A stretch of 64,000 nt of DNA from Shewanella sp. NIFS-20-20 (GTDB lineage: Bacteria > Pseudomonadota > Gammaproteobacteria > Enterobacterales > Shewanellaceae). How positions within the stretch are numbered: position 1 is the first letter of the stretch; each line of letters begins with the position of its first letter. The notes beneath the pieces were generated by a model, which saw nothing but the letters and a program-made list of their open reading frames with translations, was not told the DNA's origin and did not search any database. Below are positions 1 through 9,123 of the stretch, piece after piece. The position numbers were made by a program, and so were the translations under genes. The DNA lies in assembly GCF_019209865.1 (NCBI RefSeq), contig NZ_JAHUTT010000006.1, positions 56,475 to 120,474 of the forward strand. The letters are read 5' to 3'.

Positions 1-42
1 ATCCCTAGCATGTGTGCAACTTTATGACTGTGAGACAAAAAA

Positions 43-621
43 GTGTTTAGACTGCTTTCATTGATATGTGTATTACTCGCCAGCCCTGTAGCTTTGGCAA
101 ACTCACAAACCCGCTATGTTTCCGAAGATGTCTATACCTTCATTCATGGGGGTCCTGGTAATCAGTTCCGCATTCTTGGTAGTGTCGAAGCCGGCCAACA
201 AGTCACCTCTTTGGGCCAAACTGAAGGCGATTACAGTAAAATCATCGACCACAAAGATCGCGAAGGTTGGATTAAGACATCCGAGCTCGATACTCAGCCG
301 AGCTTTAGAGTGCGTATTCCGTTATTAGAAAAGCAGTTGGCCGATAGCCAAGCTCGCGTCAAAGCGCTTAGCGAAGCCAATAGCGCCACCGAATCTAACA
401 ACAGTAGCATGACGGCTGAAATTGCTTCGTTAAATCAAACCTTGAATGTCACCACTCAAGAGCGTGATCGACTAGCCTCTGAATTAAAACAGATTAAAGA
501 CAATCAAGAATATAAGTTATGGCAAGAAGGAGCGCTGATCGCCTTTGTCGGTCTGCTCTTAGGTATCTTCTTGGTCTATCTGCCAAAGCCACAACGCAAA
601 AAGAAAGATCGCTGGATGTAA
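43..621 (+). CDS. SH3-domain membrane protein (TIGR04211/YgiM-like)
   Basis: A 192-residue envelope protein. It opens with a signal peptide (about residues 1-19, ending ALA), then a bacterial SH3-like domain (about 22-85, with the Y-x-H-G-G-P-G-x-x-F-R-I-L-G pattern and a GW-I-x-x-x-L end). A polar coiled-coil stretch (about 95-155) follows, then one C-terminal membrane helix (about 163-182) and a K/R-rich cytoplasmic tail. This order is that of the YgiM/TIGR04211 family, whose molecular role is unsettled; binding to peptidoglycan or a partner is inference. The GTG at 43 is the first start after an in-frame TGA in the leader. A strong terminator follows the stop, so it appears monocistronic. 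Confidence 0.8.
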   Translation: MFRLLSLICVLLASPVALANSQTRYVSEDVYTFIHGGPGNQFRILGSVEAGQQVTSLGQTEGDYSKIIDHKDREGWIKTSELDTQPSFRVRIPLLEKQLADSQARVKALSEANSATESNNSSMTAEIASLNQTLNVTTQERDRLASELKQIKDNQEYKLWQEGALIAFVGLLLGIFLVYLPKPQRKKKDRWM

Positions 622-655
622 TTACCCCTCATCTTTTCAGCTATTCTTGCCGAAT

Positions 656-690
656 AAAAGCCGTCGTTTCATACGACGGCTTTTATTAAC
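656..690 (+). terminator. Rho-independent terminator after the SH3-domain gene
   Basis: A perfect 12-bp inverted repeat (656-667 and 673-684) with a 5-nt loop ends in a T-rich tail, 35 bp after the SH3-protein stop codon. Confidence 0.85.
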
Positions 691-774
691 TTTTTAAAAA
701 CAACAAGATAAAACAAAAAACCAACACAACACCAAGAAATTCACACTTGAGTGTCCAAGCTCACATTTTCAGGT

Positions 775-811
775 TATAATCGCCGCGCCTCGATACATTT
801 TGTATACAAAA
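775..811 (+). promoter_or_regulatory. Putative putA promoter and GntR-like operator palindrome
   Basis: A consensus -10 box TATAAT lies at 775-780 with a poor -35 (TGTCCA, 752-757, 17-bp spacer). About 11-24 bp past the predicted start of transcription is a perfect 14-bp palindrome, TTTTGTATACAAAA (798-811). Its TTGTATACAA core resembles operators of GntR-family regulators, a comparison from memory. Its position would suit repression by roadblock. Which regulator binds is unknown. Confidence 0.5.
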
Positions 812-872
812 CACATAATAATTTTTACGAAAGAACGCATATTATCGACTTTCAGGCCAAAGGATCATGACT

Positions 873-3800
873 ATGTTCAATGCGAGTGCAGTACTGGCAG
901 GGCAATATGCTCACGCTACTCTCGATGAGCTGTTTAACGCGATTAGCGACAACTATATCGTAGATGAAGAAACATATCTTAATCAATTAATTACACTGGT
1001 TCCCAGTGACGATCAGGACATTACAACGATTAGCCGTAATGCCAGCCACATGGTCCAGCAAGTCAGGCAGTTTGAAAAAAAAGGCATGATGATTGGGGTC
1101 GATGCATTTTTGCAACAATATACCCTAGAAACAGATGAAGGCATCATCTTGATGTGCCTTGCCGAAGCCTTATTGCGCATCCCTGATACTGCAACCGCCG
1201 ATGCCTTAATTCAGGATAAATTGTCTGGCGCTAAATGGGACAAGCACATTAAGCAAAGCGAGTCAGTGCTCGTCAATGCATCCACCTGGGGGCTATTGAT
1301 GACGGGCAAGATAGTCAAGATGGATAAAAACCTTGATGGTAGCCCGAGTCATTTATTGAAGCGCTTAATTAACCGTCTCGGTGAGCCGGTGATCCGCAAA
1401 GCGATTTACGCCGCCATGAAAGTCATGGGCAAGCAATTTGTCTTAGGCCGCAGCGTCAGCGAAGCGCTAAAAAACAGTCAAGACACGCGTCAATTGGGCT
1501 ACACCCATTCCTATGATATGCTCGGCGAAGCTGCCCTGACCAGCAGCGATGCTCGCAAATATTTCAACGATTATGCTAACGCTATACGTACCCTTGGCAG
1601 TCATGAATACCATGAGCAGGATGCCCCCCGCCCCACCATTTCGATCAAATTGTCAGCCTTGCACCCTAGGTATGAAGTCGCAAACCGCGAGCGGGTGTTG
1701 AGCGAACTCTTTGATACCGTCATGGAGCTTATCCGCCTTGCTCGCAGCGTCAATATCGGCATATCTATCGATGCCGAAGAAATGGATCGCCTCGAGTTAT
1801 CGCTGCAGCTATTCCAACAACTGTATCAAACTGAGGAAGTCCGTGGTTGGGGCTTACTCGGGTTAGTCGTGCAAGCTTATTCCAAGCGCGCCTTACCGGT
1901 ATTGTGCTGGATCACCCGCTTGGCCAAAGAGCAGGGTGACATCATTCCGGTCCGTCTCGTGAAAGGTGCCTATTGGGACAGTGAGATCAAATGGGCTCAA
2001 GTGGCTGGCGAAGGTGGTTACCCGCTGTTTACCCGCAAGGCGTCGACCGATGTCTCTTATTTAGCCTGCGCGCGCTACTTATTAAGTGAGCAAACCGCCC
2101 ATGCCATCTACCCCCAATTTGCGACCCATAACGCCCAAACGGTGGCCAGCATACTTCATATGCACGATGGTCAGCGCGCGTTTGAATTCCAACGCTTACA
2201 TGGCATGGGCCAAGAATTGTATGACACCTTACTCAGCCAAAAACGCATCAACACAGTGCGGATTTATGCCCCGGTTGGCGCTCATAAAGATTTGCTGCCC
2301 TACTTAGTGCGTCGCCTGCTGGAAAACGGCGCCAATACTTCTTTCGTCCACAAACTGGTCGATCCTAAAACCCCCATCGAGGGCTTAGTGACACATCCGT
2401 TAGTGACCCTGAACAGCTTTAGCAGTTTTGCCAATCGTAAGATTGCGCTGCCCGCCGATATTTTTGGCCAGCAGCGACGTAATTCCAAAGGACTCAATAT
2501 GAATATTCAATCAGAAGCCGCCCCATTTTTCAGCGCGTTAGCACAATTTAGCCAACACCAATGGCAAGCCGGTCCGCTGGTCAATGGCGAAACATTGGCA
2601 GGAACCATTCATCCCGTAGTGAGCCCTTTTGATACCCGCCAAACCGTTGGTCAAGTGGCGTTTGCCGATAAACTTGCCGTCGATATGGCATTATCTTCCG
2701 CCCACCATGCCTTCCCACGTTGGCGCGAAACCCCAGTTGAGCACCGCGCACAAGCCCTGCAAAAACTGGCAGATTTACTCGAAGAGAATCGCGATGAATT
2801 AGTCGCGCTGTGTACTCGCGAAGCAGGAAAAAGCCTGCAAGATGGCATTGATGAAGTCCGTGAAGCGGTCGATTTTTGCCGTTATTATGCCCTTAACGCC
2901 AAGAAAATGATGGCTCAACCCGAACTGATGCCAGGCCCCACTGGTGAACTCAATGAGTTATTTTTGCTGGGGCGCGGGGTCTTTGTCTGTATTAGCCCAT
3001 GGAACTTCCCCTTAGCGATTTTCTTAGGCCAAGTCACCGCCGCGCTTGCCACCGGTAACTGTGTTATCGCCAAACCCGCAGAACAAACCAGTATCATAGG
3101 GTATCGCGCTGTACAGCTGGCGCATGAAGCTGGCATCCCCAACAATGTGTTGCAATTCTTACCCGGCACCGGCGCTGAAATCGGCGCACAACTGACCGCC
3201 GATCCTCGCATTGGCGGTGTATGTTTTACCGGCTCGACCCAAACGGCGAAGCGGATCAATATGACGTTAGCTGAGCGTAATGGCGCCATTTTGCCATTTA
3301 TCGCCGAAACCGGTGGCCAAAATGCGATGATCGTCGATTCGACCGCCCTGCCGGAGCAAGTGGTCAATGACGTCGTGTCATCATCTTTTACCAGTGCAGG
3401 TCAACGCTGCTCTGCTCTGCGGGTGTTGTATTTGCAAGATGAAATCGCCGACCGTGTGCTTGATTTACTCAAAGGCGCCATGGATCAACTGATCATAGGC
3501 AATCCTGGAGAATATAAAACAGATGTTGGCCCGGTGATTGATGCCAATGCCAAGGCCGGACTCAATGCCCATATCCAGCATATTCAGCAAGTCGGACGCA
3601 CCATTAAGCAACTGGAGCTGCCCCCTGAGTGTGAGCATGGCTACTTTGTAACACCTTATGCCGTCGCTATCGACTCGATCACCGTGCTAGAGAAAGAACA
3701 ATTTGGGCCAATACTGCACGTTATCCGCTATCAAGCTGATAAGATTGATGATGTGATTAACGAGATTAACAATACGGGTTACGGCTTAACGTTTGGTATT

Positions 3801-4049
3801 CATAGTCGCAATGAAAGCCACGCACTGGCTATTGCTAGTCGTCTCAATGTCGGCAATGTCTACATTAACCGTAACCAAATTGGTGCCGTAGTTGGAGTTC
3901 AACCTTTTGGTGGTCAAGGTCTATCCGGCACGGGACCTAAAGCGGGTGGTCCTCACTACCTGAGCCGCTTTGTCACCGAAAAGACGCGCACTAACAACAT
4001 TACAGCCATTGGCGGCAACACCACACTGTTATCCTTAAGCGATAATTAA
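873..4049 (+). CDS. putA: Bifunctional proline dehydrogenase / glutamate-semialdehyde dehydrogenase
   Basis: Oxidises proline to glutamate in two steps: an FAD-dependent proline dehydrogenase passes electrons to quinone at the membrane, then an NAD-dependent aldehyde dehydrogenase acts on the semialdehyde. The first half (about 150-500) is the (beta/alpha)8 PRODH barrel with SIDAEEMDR and LVKGAYWD motifs. The second (about 560-1020) is the ALDH domain, with the catalytic Glu near 812 in AETGGQN and Cys near 846 in AGQRCSALR. At about 1,058 residues it lacks the N-terminal ribbon-helix-helix domain and C-terminal extension of the 1,320-residue E. coli protein, so it should not repress its own gene. 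AAGGA at 860-864 is only 2 nt before the ATG at 867 but 8 nt before the ATG at 873, hence the start chosen. No putP is adjacent. Confidence 0.95.
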   Translation: MFNASAVLAGQYAHATLDELFNAISDNYIVDEETYLNQLITLVPSDDQDITTISRNASHMVQQVRQFEKKGMMIGVDAFLQQYTLETDEGIILMCLAEALLRIPDTATADALIQDKLSGAKWDKHIKQSESVLVNASTWGLLMTGKIVKMDKNLDGSPSHLLKRLINRLGEPVIRKAIYAAMKVMGKQFVLGRSVSEALKNSQDTRQLGYTHSYDMLGEAALTSSDARKYFNDYANAIRTLGSHEYHEQDAPRPTISIKLSALHPRYEVANRERVLSELFDTVMELIRLARSVNIGISIDAEEMDRLELSLQLFQQLYQTEEVRGWGLLGLVVQAYSKRALPVLCWITRLAKEQGDIIPVRLVKGAYWDSEIKWAQVAGEGGYPLFTRKASTDVSYLACARYLLSEQTAHAIYPQFATHNAQTVASILHMHDGQRAFEFQRLHGMGQELYDTLLSQKRINTVRIYAPVGAHKDLLPYLVRRLLENGANTSFVHKLVDPKTPIEGLVTHPLVTLNSFSSFANRKIALPADIFGQQRRNSKGLNMNIQSEAAPFFSALAQFSQHQWQAGPLVNGETLAGTIHPVVSPFDTRQTVGQVAFADKLAVDMALSSAHHAFPRWRETPVEHRAQALQKLADLLEENRDELVALCTREAGKSLQDGIDEVREAVDFCRYYALNAKKMMAQPELMPGPTGELNELFLLGRGVFVCISPWNFPLAIFLGQVTAALATGNCVIAKPAEQTSIIGYRAVQLAHEAGIPNNVLQFLPGTGAEIGAQLTADPRIGGVCFTGSTQTAKRINMTLAERNGAILPFIAETGGQNAMIVDSTALPEQVVNDVVSSSFTSAGQRCSALRVLYLQDEIADRVLDLLKGAMDQLIIGNPGEYKTDVGPVIDANAKAGLNAHIQHIQQVGRTIKQLELPPECEHGYFVTPYAVAIDSITVLEKEQFGPILHVIRYQADKIDDVINEINNTGYGLTFGIHSRNESHALAIASRLNVGNVYINRNQIGAVVGVQPFGGQGLSGTGPKAGGPHYLSRFVTEKTRTNNITAIGGNTTLLSLSDN

Positions 4050-4112
4050 CCGGTAGTAAAGGCGTCTGCCTCACGGCTAAGTGACTCACAGATAAGTGAC
4101 TCGCAGATAACA

Positions 4113-4142
4113 AAGAACCCAAGCTAGCTTGGGTTCTTTTGC
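4113..4142. terminator. Bidirectional terminator between putA and nupC
   Basis: A perfect 26-bp palindrome (4113-4138) is flanked by T-rich sequence on the plus side. It sits between convergent genes and can serve both. Just before it (4079-4110) a 16-bp AAGTGACTC[AG]CAGATA unit is repeated in tandem. Confidence 0.8.
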
Positions 4143-4191
4143 CTCCACTCTTTAACAGCTAACGCACCGCTAGCCGCCAGTGACTGGCACC

Positions 4192-5439
4192 TTAGAAAGA
4201 GACAAATATACCGACCACAGTCGCCGACAATAAGTTAGCTAACGTAGCGGCTAATAACACCTTCATGCCCACGTCAGCAATGTAACCTGACTTGTTTGGG
4301 ATCATCGTCCCCATGGCCGCCACGACCATAGAAACTGAACCAATGTTGGCAAAACCACACAGGGCGACGGTCATAATGGCCACCGACTTAGGCGACATCG
4401 CTTCACCTGTCGTGGCAATCACAGCTTCACCGCTGATATAAGGAGCAAAACCGGCATAGGCAACAAATTCATTTAACACCAGCTTTTGCGCAATAAAGGC
4501 ACCGGCTACTGTGGCTTCTGACCAAGGCACCCCGATTAACCACGCCACTGGCGCAAAAGCATAACCTAAGATCAGCTCTAAAGTCAGACTCGGAAAACCA
4601 ATATAAGCGCCAATACCGCCCAACATGCCGTTTACCATCGCCATCAAGCCGATACAGGCGATTAAGATGGCACCCACAACAACCGCAATCCGTAAGCCAT
4701 TAATGGCCCCTTTGGCAATGGCATCGATAAAGTTAGTCGGCTTTTCATCATCAGGTAGCTCAGGCACATTATTCACGGGCTGCTCGGTCTCAGGCACCAT
4801 TAACTTGGCAAATAACAAGCCTGCTGGCGCACTCATAAAGCAAGCCATAACCAAGTATTTCACTTCAACGCCCATGCCCGCAAGCCCGGCTAAAATAGAG
4901 CCTGCAATCGATGCTAAACCACCCACCATGATGGCGAAAATCTCTGACTTGGTCAGGTGTGGATGCCAAGGTTTTACAAATAAAGGCGACTCGGTCTGAC
5001 CACAAACCGTGTTAGCAATAGCATTCATCGACTCCGCTTTAGACGAGCCAATGGCTTTTTGGAGGCCACCCCCTAAAATGCGAACGAAAAACTGCATAAT
5101 ACCTAAGTAATGTAGCAAGCTGACCAAGGCCGCGGTAAAGATAATCGCGGGCAATACTTGAAAGGCGAACACAAAGCCCAAGTTTTCCACTTGGAATGTC
5201 ACCAAATTACCAAAGACAAATGAAATACCTTGCGCCGCGTATCCCAATACACTCGACACACCATTTGAAATAGCTAATAACACTTCACTACCAAACTCGG
5301 TCGCTAATACAAATCCCGCAATAACGATTTGAATAACTAATGCGCCAGCCACTGTGCGCCAATTAATACTGGCTTTAGCGTTTGAGCATAAATACGCCAC
5401 GAGCAATAAAACGGCGACACCTAATAATGATTGCAACAT
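4192..5439 (-). CDS. nupC: NupC-family concentrative nucleoside transporter
   Basis: A 415-residue inner-membrane symporter of the CNT family, which takes up nucleosides with H+ or Na+. The sequence is almost wholly hydrophobic helices with the family's gate and core signatures (a GQTESPLFVKP stretch near 150-160 and an NEFVAYAGFAPYISG stretch near 310-325, where nucleoside and ion contacts lie). Length matches the family. It starts 9 nt after the stop of the flavodoxin-fold oxidoreductase gene on the same strand, so the two are probably co-transcribed. Substrate range (pyrimidine or purine) cannot be told from sequence alone. Confidence 0.9.
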   Translation of the reverse strand: MLQSLLGVAVLLLVAYLCSNAKASINWRTVAGALVIQIVIAGFVLATEFGSEVLLAISNGVSSVLGYAAQGISFVFGNLVTFQVENLGFVFAFQVLPAIIFTAALVSLLHYLGIMQFFVRILGGGLQKAIGSSKAESMNAIANTVCGQTESPLFVKPWHPHLTKSEIFAIMVGGLASIAGSILAGLAGMGVEVKYLVMACFMSAPAGLLFAKLMVPETEQPVNNVPELPDDEKPTNFIDAIAKGAINGLRIAVVVGAILIACIGLMAMVNGMLGGIGAYIGFPSLTLELILGYAFAPVAWLIGVPWSEATVAGAFIAQKLVLNEFVAYAGFAPYISGEAVIATTGEAMSPKSVAIMTVALCGFANIGSVSMVVAAMGTMIPNKSGYIADVGMKVLLAATLANLLSATVVGIFVSF

Positions 5440-5448
5440 TTCAGAACC

Positions 5449-6009
5449 TTATATTTTATTTTTATATTGACGAATAGTTTGTAACAACTGTTGGGCATGT
5501 TGCTGCGATAATTGCATTACTCGCTCTACATCCCCACCTTCGGCTGGTGTCGAATTCATTTCAAAAGTCACGACAGTATCAACAATAGCCATTTGCGCCG
5601 CATGCACAGGATGCATCGCCGCGGCTAAATATTTATCCAGCTCAAAAAAATTAAAACCATCAGGGCCGTAGGAGGCGGCGGTCGCACCGCAGGTTATCGA
5701 GAGGATCAGCGGTTTATCTTTCAGTTTGCTGCCCGCTGGGCCGAAGGCGAAACCATAACTAAACACCTGATCAAACCATAGTTTCATTAACGCCGGGTAA
5801 GTTGACCAATAAAGTGGAAACTGCAGCACGACCAGCTCGGCCGACATTAATGCTTGCTGCTCAGCATCCACATCAATGCCATAGCTAGGATAAAGCTCGT
5901 CCAAACAGCGGCATGTGAGGGTTGGCTCGGCCTGCAATAATCGAATAATTTCCGCATTAGCTACGGATTGTTTTAAATCGGGATGACCCGACAGCAATAG
6001 TATTGACAC
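5449..6009 (-). CDS. NAD(P)H-dependent flavodoxin-fold oxidoreductase
   Basis: A 186-residue cytoplasmic quinone-reductase-type flavoprotein of the Flavodoxin_2 group (KefF/KefG, MdaB and YwrO relatives). The N-terminal I-L-L-L-S-G-H-P strand-loop for FMN/FAD phosphate and the central FPLYW-S-x-P-A-x-x-K-x-W-D-Q-V-F block with G-F-A-F are diagnostic. KefF and KefG activate K+ efflux systems, but no kef gene is adjacent, so a general quinone or electrophile reductase is as likely. The start has a GGAG Shine-Dalgarno. It lies 9 nt upstream of nupC. Confidence 0.8.
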   Translation of the reverse strand: MSILLLSGHPDLKQSVANAEIIRLLQAEPTLTCRCLDELYPSYGIDVDAEQQALMSAELVVLQFPLYWSTYPALMKLWFDQVFSYGFAFGPAGSKLKDKPLILSITCGATAASYGPDGFNFFELDKYLAAAMHPVHAAQMAIVDTVVTFEMNSTPAEGGDVERVMQLSQQHAQQLLQTIRQYKNKI

Positions 6010-6474
6010 AGCAACTCCAAAGAGACATCAGCGGTCAGCAAATAACACGATAACTTATGGTTGGAATAAATAAATCCAGACTGAAAGTGAGCAACAAATA
6101 ACGCGCAATTTTTATACTCACCTAGCCATAGTAATCATTTTATTGAATAAATTTGAAGGCGTTTAATCAGGTATATCCTAAGGATAATTGCAACCAATTA
6201 GCCTTATAGCCCGCACTTGAACGACCAAAATAATATTGCATGTGATTATTTAATTCTGCATAACAAAAATATGACTATGTCAGTCAGCTCACACTAATTC
6301 ACCCCCAAATGAGTACAACTGGAATAAACGTCGATATTTTAGTCAGCACTCCGCAAATATCTCTGTTATCTATGCCATGAGGTCCAGTTAATACTCACGC
6401 AAGCAATGGATGACAGCCAATAACATAAATCATGTTATTATTTTTCAACTTCTTGGGGCAGATTCGAGATAAGC
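6010..6474. other. 465-bp divergent intergenic region
   Basis: This lies between the divergent oxidoreductase-nupC pair and the CobW-family gene. It is A+T rich and must hold both promoters. The only clear structure is the inverted repeat at 6419-6439. I see no ORF, tRNA or convincing CRP or FNR site. Confidence 0.6.
6419..6439 (+). promoter_or_regulatory. Inverted repeat upstream of the CobW-family gene
   Basis: AATAACAT and ATGTTATT, 8-bp perfect arms around a 5-bp centre, end 35 bp before the start codon. The ATGTTAT half-sites recall those of Zur boxes, but they are arranged outward (ATAACAT...ATGTTAT) rather than in the usual inward order. The regulator is therefore open. Confidence 0.45.
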
Positions 6475-7500
6475 ATGATCGTAACAGCGGTGGCGGTAAA
6501 CCTGATCACAGGTTTGTTGGGGGCAGGGAAAACCAGCCTAATTAAAGAGTTATTGGCACATAAGCCGCCGCACGAGCGCTGGGCGGTGTTAGTCAATGAG
6601 TTTGGTCAAGTCGGCTTAGATGCCGCGCTCTTGCCCCAAGTCAATCAGGTGCAGATCAAGCAAGTCGCTGGCGGCTGCATGTGCTGTGCCAGTGGTGTGC
6701 CCACCCATATTGCCATCAATCAAATTTTACAGCAGGCTCGCCCCCATCGTTTGTTGATAGAACCCTCAGGCTTGGGTCATCCACGCCAAATCCTTAAATT
6801 ACTGCAATCAGAGCATTTTGCCCAAGTACTCAAGCTGCAAACTAGCCTGTGTGTCATCGATGCTCGAAAGCTCAAGGATGAGCGCTATCGCCAGCTCCCC
6901 AATCTTCAAGAGCAGCTCCATTTGAGCGATATAATTATTGCCAGTAAAGCCGATTGCTATGCTGATAACGAGCTGGCGACGCTTACAAGCTTTACTCGCA
7001 AGCTCGGCATTCAATCCCCCATCGTGGCCCATGGCCGCCAGCAATCCATCGCGGCGCAACTCATCCCAAAACTCAATCAAGCCTCAGGTCAATCAACCGC
7101 AGCCGAACAAGCCCCAAGGCCATTAAGCGTCATGGCGTTAGCTCAGCAAACACTTGGGCGCGACGATAACCAAGCGCCCGCTATTGCCTATGACCACTTA
7201 GGGATCTGCCACCATCAACAGCACCTCGCTGGGCATTACAGTGCGGGCTGGGTATTTGATTTGCGCTGGCAATTTGATTTGCGCCGTCTATTAACTGTGA
7301 TCAACAGCATTCACGGCATCCGTCTCAAAGCAGTATTTATTACCCCAGATGGCATTGCTGCCTTTAACCGTGTCGATGATGACTTAACCATCACTGAACT
7401 CGATGACGCCTTAGACTCACGTATCGAAGTCATTAGTCAGCAAGCCATCGACATCGCTAGCATTAAGCAAGCACTCCAAGAGTGTCGAAGCCCCAATTAA
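6475..7500 (+). CDS. CobW/COG0523-family GTP-binding metallochaperone
   Basis: A 341-residue G3E-family GTPase. Walker A is GLLGAGKT (13-20). The family's metal-binding C-x-C-C motif is CMCC (68-71), followed by I-E-P-S-G-L-G-H-P (about 95-103) and SKAD in place of NKxD as guanine-specificity loop. A C-terminal CobW_C domain (about 225-330) completes it. There is no His-rich loop. Members deliver Zn or Co, or act in zinc starvation; this one lies 48 kb from the cobalamin genes, so a zinc-type role is more likely but not shown. It appears to be a single-gene unit, with an inverted repeat ahead and a terminator behind. Confidence 0.85.
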   Translation: MIVTAVAVNLITGLLGAGKTSLIKELLAHKPPHERWAVLVNEFGQVGLDAALLPQVNQVQIKQVAGGCMCCASGVPTHIAINQILQQARPHRLLIEPSGLGHPRQILKLLQSEHFAQVLKLQTSLCVIDARKLKDERYRQLPNLQEQLHLSDIIIASKADCYADNELATLTSFTRKLGIQSPIVAHGRQQSIAAQLIPKLNQASGQSTAAEQAPRPLSVMALAQQTLGRDDNQAPAIAYDHLGICHHQQHLAGHYSAGWVFDLRWQFDLRRLLTVINSIHGIRLKAVFITPDGIAAFNRVDDDLTITELDDALDSRIEVISQQAIDIASIKQALQECRSPN

Positions 7501-7520
7501 TGGCGCCCTTAAGACAAAAA

Positions 7521-7545
7521 ACGCCAGCGAAGCTGGCGTTGTTTC
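7521..7545. terminator. Bidirectional terminator between CobW gene and gadC
   Basis: ACGCCAGC / GCTGGCGT (7521-7528, 7532-7539) with a 3-nt loop has a T-rich tail on the plus side and an A-run before it, which acts as the U-run for the minus strand. Confidence 0.8.
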
Positions 7546-7562
7546 TCAGAGCATCACCTTGA

Positions 7563-9041
7563 TTAATCGCCCGTTTTCTCCGCGGGATCATCATCCAACA
7601 TCCGCACGCCTGCGGGCAGTGGATTTTTACTACGCATCCAGTGATATATCACAAATGGAATAAACAAAGTCACCACAAAACTGATGACCAATATGGTCAT
7701 ATATTCCGATGCCGCCGCGCCCCCACCGAGCTGCGCTGGCGGCACAAAAGAAATCGCCAACGCAACAATAGAGATAATTAAGCCCGCAAACGCCACCCCC
7801 AGTTTCACCGGTTTGCCCCCTGGGATTTCAAAGGCGCGCTTTAGGGAACTATCACTGATGACCACCTTAATATAGGCGAGGAAGAAAATGATGTAGCCGA
7901 CCACATAAATCACCACAGTCAATGAAATCGCGGTAAAGAATGAGACATTGGCTCCGCCGCCACCAAAGGTCAGTACCGCAGCCCAAATGGTCACGATAGC
8001 GCCTTGCAATAACAGAAAGTTCACCGGTACACCTTGGCTATTTGTCGCCGACAACCCTTTGGGTAACAACCCTTTTTTACCCGCTTCTAGCATCCCCCAC
8101 GAAGGACCGACGACCCAAGCGGATACCTCAGCCACCACCCCTAAAGCAATTAACACGGCAATCACTCTGACCGCCCAATCCATGCCATGAGTAAAGTAAT
8201 TAAACAGTCCTTCAAAGCCTTGTACTACGCCGATAGATAAGCCCAATTGCTTTTCAGGAACCACGGCACCAATGGCAACCCCACCGATGGTATTGAGCAC
8301 AATGGCCAGTACAACCAACATGATTATGGCAATGGGGTAGTCACGTTTGACATTACTCATTTCATTGGCATGGGTCGCCGACGCTTCGATGCCAGCATAA
8401 GCCAGAATAAATGACACAAACACCACTAAGGTATTGAGCTGGGTAAAGTCTGGGATCACCGCGTCCATGGTGATAGGCATATCGCTGATGCCGCCGGTGG
8501 CAAAAAAGGCAATCGATAAGCCAAATAAGATACAAGCGGGGATCAAGATCCCGAAAATAAAACCAATTTTAGATATCATTGCCGTGTACTGAGTACCGGC
8601 AAACTGCGACAAGGTTAATCCCCAAAAGATCACCATGACCCCAATAAACTTAATGGTGTTGTTATCATTGAGCGCTGCCCAATCAAACACATAGGATAAG
8701 GCCCCTAAAATAAAGTAAATCATGGTGACGAAGCCAACGGTGATTTGGAACCATTGGAAGAAAATATTGGCAAAGCCCCATTTCTCCCCCAATGCATGCC
8801 CAGACCAAGTGAAGACCCCGCCGCGATCCCAGCCCTCAACAGTGGCCATTTCTGCCGCACATAAGGCCACAGGTAAAAACCAAAATACCCCAGCAATCAC
8901 TAAGTAGAACACCAATGATATACCTGATGACGCAAAGGTCGGGTACTCGTAAACCGTCATTACCATGGTGGCGGTTAACGCAAAAAAACCAAATAAACTG
9001 AGGTGACGCACCGAACCCGGTGGATTGACTAAATGTCTCAT
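7563..9041 (-). CDS. gadC: Glutamate:GABA antiporter
   Basis: A 492-residue APC-superfamily inner-membrane antiporter with about 12 helices. It exchanges external glutamate for internal GABA and so removes protons together with GadB. Assignment rests on APC-type sequence (M-T-V-Y-E-Y-P-T-F, G-G-V-F-T-W near 75-80, Y-A-G-I-E-A-S-A-T-H-A near 215-225) and on lying 82 bp downstream of gadB on the same strand. After the last helix only about 25 residues remain, shorter than the C-plug that closes E. coli GadC at neutral pH. Glutamate:GABA exchange is inferred from context. Confidence 0.85.
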   Translation of the reverse strand: MRHLVNPPGSVRHLSLFGFFALTATMVMTVYEYPTFASSGISLVFYLVIAGVFWFLPVALCAAEMATVEGWDRGGVFTWSGHALGEKWGFANIFFQWFQITVGFVTMIYFILGALSYVFDWAALNDNNTIKFIGVMVIFWGLTLSQFAGTQYTAMISKIGFIFGILIPACILFGLSIAFFATGGISDMPITMDAVIPDFTQLNTLVVFVSFILAYAGIEASATHANEMSNVKRDYPIAIIMLVVLAIVLNTIGGVAIGAVVPEKQLGLSIGVVQGFEGLFNYFTHGMDWAVRVIAVLIALGVVAEVSAWVVGPSWGMLEAGKKGLLPKGLSATNSQGVPVNFLLLQGAIVTIWAAVLTFGGGGANVSFFTAISLTVVIYVVGYIIFFLAYIKVVISDSSLKRAFEIPGGKPVKLGVAFAGLIISIVALAISFVPPAQLGGGAAASEYMTILVISFVVTLFIPFVIYHWMRSKNPLPAGVRMLDDDPAEKTGD

Positions 9042-9123
9042 GGCTATTTCCTTCTAACCTGTCGCCAACAGTAGAGTTTAGATGTTGGCGACAGTGGTTG
9101 ACATCATTCCTAACTCATCAAAC

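Noticed and set aside
2915..3367. 150-codon minus-strand frame inside putA
   Set aside because: It lies wholly within the ALDH domain of putA, has no recognisable family, and its composition is that of an antisense shadow.
6230..6310. Possible CRP sites (TGTGA halves) ahead of the nupC pair
   Set aside because: Only single half-sites are seen, with no TCACA partner at the right distance.
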